The position numbers and the translations under genes were made by a program. 36,255 bases of DNA from an uncultured Pelagibacteraceae bacterium. Its GTDB lineage: Bacteria; Pseudomonadota; Alphaproteobacteria; Pelagibacterales; Pelagibacteraceae. Below the pieces are notes generated by a model that saw only the letters and a program-made list of their open reading frames with translations, did no database searches and had not been told where the DNA came from. Position 1 is the first letter of the stretch. Every line of letters starts with the position of its first letter. Shown here in pieces: positions 27,601 to 36,255 of the stretch. The stretch is taken from assembly GCA_902560805.1 (NCBI GenBank), contig CACENW010000008.1:1-36255 (forward strand), in the 5' to 3' direction.

Positions 27601-27893
27601 GTACTGCAGAATACATTAGAAAGCATGGAATGAAATGTAAAATAATCAACAAAGTAAGCAGTGGTTCTCCTCATATTGTGGATGTTTTAGACTCAAAAAA
27701 AATTGCACTTGTTATCAACACTGGGGGAGGAAACTCGGAGCATAGATTAAGTGATGCAATTGCGCTTAGAAGAGCGACACTAAAAAACAAAGTTCCATAT
27801 TGTACAAATATGTCTACTGCACAAGCTTGTTTAGAAGCAATTAGGTCATTAAAAACAAAGAAATTAGAAGTTACTTCACTTCAAGATATTTAA
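24669..27893 (+). CDS. carB: Carbamoyl-phosphate synthase large subunit
   Basis: This 1074-residue CarB of normal length has two homologous ATP-grasp halves. The first begins [20 protein letters not shown] and includes [12 protein letters not shown] and [20 protein letters not shown]. The second begins [20 protein letters not shown] (about residue 560) and includes [14 protein letters not shown] and [20 protein letters not shown]. The C-terminal MGS-like allosteric domain (from about 935) ends with the [20 protein letters not shown] segment. It starts inside carA in another frame, which suggests coupled translation of the two subunits. Its end overlaps the convergent oxygenase gene by four bases. 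Confidence 0.97.
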   Translation: MPKRKDLKKILVVGAGPIIIGQACEFDYSGTQACKALKDEGYKVVLINSNPATIMTDPDVADKTYIEPITLEVLEKILKKEKPNAILPTMGGQTALNLAMEAEKKGILKKYKIELIGANSKAISNAEDRKKFRKNMIDIGLDLPKSEIVNNINQASKVLNKIGLPAIIRPAFTLGGLGGGIAKNKKDYLKIIKNGLHESPVSQVLVEECLEGWKEFEMEVVRDKKDNCIIICSIENIDPMGIHTGDSVTVAPALTLTDKEYQVMRNASIACLKKIGVETGGSNVQFAINPKNGRMVVIEMNPRVSRSSALASKATGFPIAKVAAKLAIGYTLDELKNEITKVTPASFEPSIDYVVTKIPRFTFEKFSTSPATLGTSMKSVGEAMAIGRNFKESLQKALVSLETGFSGLDRIFDLNKKQIEKRLKENIPNKILLVAEAMRKKISLKTIYRLSKIDPWFLEQIKEIVDNENKIKNKGLPKNFNEFNRIKSIGFSDKKLSELTNLSEDNVRRKRMALKILPVFKKVDTCAAEFKSFTPYMYSTYQRNFSINSECEAEPTQRKKIIILGGGPNRIGQGIEFDYCCCQASFSLKDAGFETIMVNCNPETVSTDYDTSDRLYFEPLKEEYVFNIIKKEKEKGNLVGVIAQFGGQTPIKLAKFLHDNKLPILGTQYTSIDLAEDRDRFRDLLNKLKLKQAESGIAKTFKQAIQIAEKIGLPLMVRPSYVLGGRAMEIVHEKSQLKNFVEEAFKAAEKNPILIDKFIDHAMEVDVDAISDGKQVHVAGIMQHIEEAGIHSGDSACSLPPVSIKPYLIKEIENQTKKLAIALKVKGFMNVQFAIKKDEIYVIEVNPRASRTVPFVSKAKGLPLAKIASRIMAGEKISKFKLKDKSKGMYAVKEAVFPFNKFPNSDLLLGPEMKSTGEVMGFDKNFGMAFAKSQIGAANSLPKQGLAFVSLKDSHKDEGIDLAKELIKLNFTLCATKGTAEYIRKHGMKCKIINKVSSGSPHIVDVLDSKKIALVINTGGGNSEHRLSDAIALRRATLKNKVPYCTNMSTAQACLEAIRSLKTKKLEVTSLQDI

Positions 27894-28555
27894 AAATTTA
27901 CTTTCCAGTCAGTTTCAAAAGTTACGTAGTTTACTTGAATGCATCGTCTTTCTTTAACTATAGTCTTTTTTTCCATACCGTGCCAAGTATTTGGTCCACT
28001 AGTAAACATATAGCCATAATTATTTTTATAAGGAACAGTTTTAACTTTTTCTAATTTTTCATTATAAAAATCAGTTCCCAAATCCTCAGATTCATTAGCA
28101 TTATTAACAAATATTAAGCCTGACATTAATTTTTCTTTAATATCACAGTGAGGCTTTAACCAAAAACCTTCACGATCGCAAATAACTTCAACCCTTACAT
28201 ATGAGTTAGAAAGATCTTTGCCAATCATTTGTGAAATAGTTTGATGAACTTCTTTAGATTGAAGTTCATTAATAAATTTTACTAGATTTGGAAATTGTTT
28301 TTCATTTTCTTTGGTTACAAAACATCTAAATTTAATTGCTTTACCACCAGATGCTATACCTTCTCTAAATTCAGCGGCACCACCGTCGATTGCTCTAGTT
28401 CCATCATAGCTAAGGTTATGCTTACTCACATCAGGGATATCAGCTTTAACAATTTCTTCAATTGCTCCGTCTGTGAGTGCATTATGATATTCCCAATGAT
28501 CAAACGGAAAATCATGTTTCTTTGATTGAGTTTGAATTGAATTTAAAAATGACAT
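27890..28555 (-). CDS. 2-oxoglutarate/Fe(II)-dependent oxygenase-like protein
   Basis: This 221-residue protein shows a plausible 2OG-oxygenase facial triad: His136 and Asp138 in [20 protein letters not shown], His192 in TWHGMEKK, and Arg203/204 followed by CIQVNYV as the 2-oxoglutarate-binding position. The order HxD...H...R and the strand pattern around it match prolyl-4-hydroxylase-like double-stranded beta-helix enzymes. The substrate is unknown. It overlaps the ELM1-family gene by one base (TAATG) and so is probably co-translated with it. No signal peptide. I cannot name a close family, so the function is left at superfamily level. Confidence 0.7.
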   Translation of the reverse strand: MSFLNSIQTQSKKHDFPFDHWEYHNALTDGAIEEIVKADIPDVSKHNLSYDGTRAIDGGAAEFREGIASGGKAIKFRCFVTKENEKQFPNLVKFINELQSKEVHQTISQMIGKDLSNSYVRVEVICDREGFWLKPHCDIKEKLMSGLIFVNNANESEDLGTDFYNEKLEKVKTVPYKNNYGYMFTSGPNTWHGMEKKTIVKERRCIQVNYVTFETDWKVNF

Positions 28556-29499
28556 TAAAAATTTATTTTTTGTTTAATAATATTTGCTACTCTATTTGTT
28601 TCATCTAGTTTTTCATAGTTCCAATTTTCTATTTCTTCGCCTAAGTTTCTAGTTATATTTAATTCTCTAAATAAATTCCTAAATCTTTGGAATCTTTTGT
28701 CATTTTTTTTTGGTAAAATATTAGCGACATAGATTGGTTTACCTGTCAAAGCAGCTTCTGAGATCATAGAGCTAGAGTCACATGTAACAACAATATTTTC
28801 TGATAAAGCTAATGCGGATAAATATGCTTTTTTGTCTACATTCATAATTATAGTATGATTTTCTCCAAAAAACTCTTTGGCGTAATGAATAGTATTTATT
28901 GGTGTTCTCATTGATGGAATGACTACTAATTGAAAATTATGTTTCTTTATTAATTTATAAAACATTGAGAAAATATGTTTCACATTCTTAGTTGAATAAT
29001 CATAATATTTTGTTGGTCCTCCCATGATTAAGCACCAAACTTTTCTTTCATCTTGTTTTATGAAAGATTTTAAATAATCTTTATTTTCCTCAATTTCTTT
29101 CTCTGAAAGATAATGAATTGCTCCTTTGGTATTAATAACATTTTCGCCATTTATTCCATCATGTTCAGGTGCAACAATAAAATCAAAATATTTAAAATCT
29201 ATTTTTGGATCTTGGATATGAATATTAAAAACCTTTTTTTTAGAAATATTTTTTAGATGAATAGAAGGAATTACACTTTTTCTTCCACAAGAAATTATTA
29301 AATCAAAATCATTATCTTCAACTTTTTTATAAACATTTTGGGAAATTGGGGTTAAATTAGGTGGAACAAACTTCCAAATATTTTTTAGTTCAACCTTATG
29401 GTGTGTAAAATCAATATCTAGTGCTTTTGCAAGACCCTCGACTTGACTAATCATTCCATGCATTCCTTGAGTTAATAATAAACCTTTTAATTTAGACAT
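28555..29499 (-). CDS. ELM1 (mitochondrial fission)-family GT-B-like protein
   Basis: This 314-residue protein matches the ELM1/DUF1022 pattern: N-terminal DxHxGMISQVEGLAKAL-like stretch (GMHGMISQVEGLAKAL), ISCGRKSVIPS, NIHIQDPKIDFKYFDFIVAPEHDG, a central LIMGGPTKYY, then VTCDSSSMISEAALTGKPIYV and a late KRFQRFRNLF. The plant member ELM1 recruits a dynamin for mitochondrial fission. The bacterial members resemble GT-B glycosyltransferases and have no established role. It is the first gene of a two-gene unit with the oxygenase, and divergent from trxB by 21 bases. Confidence 0.85.
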   Translation of the reverse strand: MSKLKGLLLTQGMHGMISQVEGLAKALDIDFTHHKVELKNIWKFVPPNLTPISQNVYKKVEDNDFDLIISCGRKSVIPSIHLKNISKKKVFNIHIQDPKIDFKYFDFIVAPEHDGINGENVINTKGAIHYLSEKEIEENKDYLKSFIKQDERKVWCLIMGGPTKYYDYSTKNVKHIFSMFYKLIKKHNFQLVVIPSMRTPINTIHYAKEFFGENHTIIMNVDKKAYLSALALSENIVVTCDSSSMISEAALTGKPIYVANILPKKNDKRFQRFRNLFRELNITRNLGEEIENWNYEKLDETNRVANIIKQKINF

Positions 29500-29520
29500 T
29501 TATCACTATATAGCTTTCAT

Positions 29521-30465
29521 ATGAGTCAAAATCCAACTAAACACACAAAAGTGTTAATAATTGGATCTGGTCCTGCTGGATATACAGCAGCTGTTTATGC
29601 AGCTCGAGCGATGTTAGATCCAATTTTAGTTTATGGTTCTGAACCTGGTGGACAATTAACAACAACAACTGATGTTGAAAATTTTCCAGGATTTGCAGAT
29701 GTAATTCAAGGTCCATGGTTAATGGATCAAATGAGAGATCAAGCAAAAGCAGTTGGAACAGAAATGATTGAAGATCATATAGGATCAGTTAATTTAAAAT
29801 CTACACCATTTGAAGCTGTGGGTGATAGTGGACAAAAATATACTGCAGACAGCATAATAATATCAACTGGTGCGCAGGCAAGATGGTTAAATATAAAATC
29901 TGAGCAAGAATTTAGAGGATTTGGAGTTTCAGCATGCGCTACATGTGATGGTTTCTTTTTTAAAGATAAAGAAGTTGCCGTAGTTGGAGGTGGTAATGCT
30001 GCAGTGGAAGAAGCCATGTTTCTTACGAAATTTGCATCAAAAGTAAAATTAATTCATAGAAGAGATAGTTTAAGAGCTGAAAAGATGCTTCAAAAAAAAT
30101 TGATGGAAAATAAAAAAATTGAAATTGTTTGGGACTCTGTTGTTGAAGATGTTTTGGGTGATAGTGAACCCAAAAATGTTAAGGGTATAAAAATTAAAAA
30201 CTTAAAAACAGAAAAAACAGAAGAAATCAAATTAGATGGCTTATTTATTGCTATTGGTCATGATCCAGCAACACAACTCTTCAAAGACCAACTAGAAATG
30301 GATAAAGAAGGCTATCTAATTACAAAACCAGACTCAACTGAAACAAATATTCCTGGTGTTTATGCTGCAGGGGATGTCAAAGATAAAACCTTTAGACAAG
30401 CAGTAACTGCTGCTGGTATGGGGTGTATGGCTGCACTTGAGGCAGAAAAATTTTTATCCCACTAA
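29521..30465 (+). CDS. trxB: Thioredoxin reductase
   Basis: This 314-residue low-molecular-weight thioredoxin reductase transfers electrons from NADPH through FAD to thioredoxin. Motifs are VLIIGSGPAGYTAAVYAARA (FAD), GGQLTTTTDVENFPGF, redox-active CATC (Cys139, Cys142), the NADPH site VVGGGNAAVEEAMFL with HRRDSLRA, and GVYAAGDVKDKTFRQA near the C-terminus. Length is typical. Its 3' end overlaps the convergent SDR gene by 12 bases. Confidence 0.97.
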   Translation: MSQNPTKHTKVLIIGSGPAGYTAAVYAARAMLDPILVYGSEPGGQLTTTTDVENFPGFADVIQGPWLMDQMRDQAKAVGTEMIEDHIGSVNLKSTPFEAVGDSGQKYTADSIIISTGAQARWLNIKSEQEFRGFGVSACATCDGFFFKDKEVAVVGGGNAAVEEAMFLTKFASKVKLIHRRDSLRAEKMLQKKLMENKKIEIVWDSVVEDVLGDSEPKNVKGIKIKNLKTEKTEEIKLDGLFIAIGHDPATQLFKDQLEMDKEGYLITKPDSTETNIPGVYAAGDVKDKTFRQAVTAAGMGCMAALEAEKFLSH

Positions 30466-31107
30466 ATCTTCAATTTCGTTTGACTCGAAGACATTTTGAT
30501 TAAAATTTCCATTTGCTAATTTTATCATAGCCTTTGCTACTTTTTCTGATCCAATTGGTCTCATTTTTCTAAAAGGTCCAATTAATATTGGAGTTATAAG
30601 TTTAAATATTATTATTCCAAATTTTTCTCCTACCCTTTCTTCTTTTCTTTTTCCCAATAAAAAAGATGGTCTCATAATTCCTGTTTTATCAAAATTTAAA
30701 TTTTTAATTTCTTCTTCAACTAAGCCTTTAAATTTTAAATAATCTCCTGCACTTTTTGGATTTGCATATCCTGAAGAAACAAAAAAGAATGATTTAACTA
30801 AATTCGACTTTGCTATTTGAGCAATTTTTTTGGGGATATCTAGCTCAATTTTTTGATATTCACTTTTATTGGGTGAATTTTTTTTTGTTGTACCAATACA
30901 AAAAAAACATTCATGTCCCTTTATATCTTCAGCATGTTTATCTAAATTATTAAAATCAATTTTAATTACTTCAATCTTTGAATCATTAATTTCTGTGGAA
31001 GAACGAACAAATATTTTGATTTTAGAATAATTATTATTTTGAATAAGTTGATTTAAAACATGGCCTCCAACTAATCCTGTTGAACCAAATAGTAATGCTG
31101 TTTTCAC
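30454..31107 (-). CDS. NAD(P)-binding atypical SDR, HTATIP2/CC3-like
   Basis: This 217-residue Rossmann protein begins LLFGSTGLVGGHVLNQLI (GxTGxxG dinucleotide motif). It has ECFFCIGTTKKNSPNKSEYQ followed by IELDIPKKIAQIAK, then FVSSGYANPKSAGDYLKFKG and IMRPSFLLG. This matches the atypical SDR group that includes human HTATIP2/TIP30 and bacterial proteins annotated only as oxidoreductases or NAD(P)H-binding proteins. Substrate unknown. It follows aspC by three bases on the same strand, so the two probably share a transcript. Confidence 0.82.
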   Translation of the reverse strand: MKTALLFGSTGLVGGHVLNQLIQNNNYSKIKIFVRSSTEINDSKIEVIKIDFNNLDKHAEDIKGHECFFCIGTTKKNSPNKSEYQKIELDIPKKIAQIAKSNLVKSFFFVSSGYANPKSAGDYLKFKGLVEEEIKNLNFDKTGIMRPSFLLGKRKEERVGEKFGIIIFKLITPILIGPFRKMRPIGSEKVAKAMIKLANGNFNQNVFESNEIEDLVG

Positions 31108-31110
31108 TTC

Positions 31111-34490
<3,380 letters not shown>

Positions 34491-34509
<19 letters not shown>

Positions 34510-35246
34510 TTATAACAGGTGGGGCAACAAGAATTGGTGCTGCAATTGCAAAAAAATTATCTGGTCGCAATAAAGAAATTCTCATTCATTTCAATAAATC
34601 AAAATTAAAAGCTGAGAAGTTAAAAAAAGAACTATCAAATAATGGTACTAAAGTTTACTTGGTTAAAGGTGATTTGAGCAAAGAAAATGATGTAAATAAT
34701 ATTGTTAAATATGCAAAATCAAAACTTAAATATTTTGATTGTCTAATTAATAATGCTTCTTTGTTTGAAAATGATAAATTGGAAAACTTTACAACAGATA
34801 GTTGGGGACAACATTTAAGAACAAATTTAAGAACACCTGCGTTATTATCAAAAGAATTTGCAAAAAATGTTAAAGGAAAAAATAACAATATAATTAATAT
34901 TATTGATCAAAGAGTATTTAAACTAACTCCATATTTTTTTTCTTACACAATTAGTAAAACCGGACTTTATACTTTAACCAAAACTAGTGCTATGAGTTTG
35001 GCTCCAAAGATTAGAGTAAACGGTATAGCGCCTGGTCCGACTATTAAAAATAAAAGACAATCTGAAAAACATTTTAGAAAACAGTATTTAGCAACTCCGT
35101 TAAAAAGGCAGGTAGATGTAGAACAAATATGTAATGCTGTTGACTTTTTTATAAAAAATATATCTATTACAGGACAAGTCTTGGCAATTGACAGTGGTCA
35201 AAACTTAAATTGGCAAACACCAGATATTATGGGAGGAAAAGAATGA
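34491..35246 (+). CDS. SDR oxidoreductase, pteridine reductase/FolM-like
   Basis: This 251-residue classical short-chain dehydrogenase has [12 protein letters not shown] at the N-terminus (NADPH-type Arg), NNAS, then Asp139 in NIIDQRV, Tyr152 and Lys156 in [10 protein letters not shown], and VNGIAPGPT. The usual catalytic Ser position is Asp, giving the Asp-Tyr-Lys arrangement of PTR1 and FolM pteridine/dihydrofolate reductases. The substrate is therefore likely a pterin or folate, by inference. It lies between uvrB (19-base overlap) and the exported hydrolase (four-base ATGA overlap). Confidence 0.85.
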
Positions 35247-36172
35247 AAAAAATTTTTTTAATTTTAATATTTTTATTAATCTCTAATAATGTTCATGCTA
35301 ATAAAATTTTAAAAAGTGGATTTATTACTAAATCAGCTAAAGTAAAAGAAGGTTTTGTTGTTGAGGACCCTAAAAATAAAATTATCATTATTTTTAATCA
35401 TGGTCAAAACACAAATGATACAGCAAAAAAGAGTGAATGTGTTTGGGCAATGGATCTTAAAAATCAAGCATCACTAGTAGATGAAGAAATCAATGGTAAG
35501 AGAATTATGGTTTATAACTTTTGCTCTAATGACTTTGCGGGGGATATGTCATTGAAAAAAAGTTGGTGGAAATCCAAAACCCCTTATGTGGGTAAACATA
35601 AATTAGATAAAAGAGTTGAAAAAAACTTAGAATTAGTTGAAAAATTTATAAATATAGGAGTTCCCAGAAAACAGATTATTATATCAGGTCACTCTTGTGG
35701 TGGTCTATTAACCTTGATGTTGTTATCAGCTCAACCGGAAAAAGTAGGAGGAGGAATATCATACATGCAAGCCTGTTTTGGTAAACTTTCCAAAAAATAT
35801 AAAGTCAAAAAAGTTGGTCCTGAAGAGGCACTAAAAAAATTTGCTAAAAAGTACCCTGGTCCTGCAGAACTAAGACAAAGACAGATTGATAATATTAAAA
35901 AATCAAATAATGTACCTGTTCTAGCTTTTACTCATCCTAAAGATAAGTATGAAGGACTGTTATCAGATTGGTTAGAAGAAGTCCCTGGCGTTAAAAGAAT
36001 AGTTATTTCAGAGAATTATAAAGTTAATGGAAAAAAATGTGTGGTAGGAGGATATGACTGGAAAGAAAATGTTTCAAAACAAAAAAATCCAGGACACGTA
36101 ATGAATATGGCTGATTGTTTTCAATATTATAATCCAGTTATTTTAGACTATATTGCTTCAAGAATTAAATAA
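35243..36172 (+). CDS. Exported alpha/beta-hydrolase-like protein
   Basis: The start is the ATG at 35243, which has a GGAGG Shine-Dalgarno just upstream and overlaps the SDR stop (ATGA), giving 309 residues. The longer frame from 35210 would lose the signal peptide at the N-terminus. The signal peptide is [25 protein letters not shown] (about 51-56) is an oxyanion-type strand end, and GHSCGG (149-154) is the nucleophile elbow with Ser151. THPKDKYE and GHVMNM near the C-terminus are candidates for Asp and His. The fold is that of a dienelactone hydrolase/esterase-like enzyme acting in the periplasm. Substrate unknown. Confidence 0.75.
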   Translation: MKKIFLILIFLLISNNVHANKILKSGFITKSAKVKEGFVVEDPKNKIIIIFNHGQNTNDTAKKSECVWAMDLKNQASLVDEEINGKRIMVYNFCSNDFAGDMSLKKSWWKSKTPYVGKHKLDKRVEKNLELVEKFINIGVPRKQIIISGHSCGGLLTLMLLSAQPEKVGGGISYMQACFGKLSKKYKVKKVGPEEALKKFAKKYPGPAELRQRQIDNIKKSNNVPVLAFTHPKDKYEGLLSDWLEEVPGVKRIVISENYKVNGKKCVVGGYDWKENVSKQKNPGHVMNMADCFQYYNPVILDYIASRIK

Positions 36173-36255
36173 ATGAAAAAAATTAATCCTTTCCTTGCAG
36201 CAGCAATAATTTTGATTGGTGGTTTTTTTGCATTTAAAATAATGTCATTTTTTGG
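36173..36255 (+). CDS. Start of a membrane or exported protein, partial
   Basis: An ATG directly follows the hydrolase stop, and the frame stays open for 27 codons to the window edge. The visible residues form one hydrophobic helix after MKKINPF (LAAAIILIGGFFAF), so it is either a membrane anchor or an uncleaved signal. Too little is present to name it. Tight spacing suggests the same operon as the hydrolase. Confidence 0.6.
   Translation, partial: MKKINPFLAAAIILIGGFFAFKIMSFF

Overview
The window is very AT-rich, densely packed chromosomal DNA, with most genes overlapping or separated by a few bases. It reads as a streamlined alphaproteobacterium, most likely of the Pelagibacterales (SAR11) type. 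Three features support this: the FtsZ C-terminal peptide IPAFLRRQ; a DnaG that lacks the usual zinc ligands; and the yqeY-like/dnaG/rpoD order facing carAB. The SAR11 assignment rests on composition and compactness and has not been tested by phylogeny.

Layout. Positions 1-16117 (minus strand) are a cell-wall and division (dcw) cluster. In transcription order it is mraZ, ftsZ, rsmH, ftsL-like, ftsI, a fused murE-murF, mraY, murD, ftsW, murG, murC, murB, ddlB and the first 194 codons of ftsQ. A promoter threaded through three TGGG repeats at 10-bp spacing precedes mraZ and looks like an autoregulatory MraZ operator. Next come the RNase P RNA gene rnpB and an AmpD/AmiD-like amidase, also on the minus strand. 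Positions 17615-19022 (plus) hold mlaA and mlaC for outer-membrane lipid transport. Positions 19025-23367 (minus) hold yqeY-like, dnaG and rpoD, followed by tRNA-Val(GAC) and a CAU-anticodon tRNA that are probably on the same transcript. carA-carB (plus) follow. Then comes a two-gene unit of an ELM1-family protein and a 2-oxoglutarate/iron oxygenase (minus), trxB (plus), aspC plus an atypical SDR (minus), and finally uvrB, a pteridine-reductase-like SDR, an exported alpha/beta hydrolase and the start of a membrane protein (plus).

How the genes work together. The dcw genes supply almost the whole cytoplasmic route from UDP-MurNAc to lipid II (MurB-MurG, MraY), the septal polymerase and transpeptidase (FtsW, FtsI), their partners (FtsL, FtsQ) and the Z ring. 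The DNPR motif in MurE indicates meso-diaminopimelate peptidoglycan. The AmpD-like amidase would cleave or recycle wall fragments. The remainder is housekeeping: replication priming, the main sigma factor, carbamoyl phosphate, thioredoxin reduction, transamination and nucleotide excision repair.

Most of the window is ordinary core genome, and I see no defence, mobile or CRISPR system. The most unusual items are a tRNA-Val whose D and T loops depart from the universal elbow bases while its stems are intact; ftsZ placed second in the dcw cluster; the MurE-MurF fusion; the mraZ promoter/operator; and the uncharacterised ELM1/oxygenase pair.
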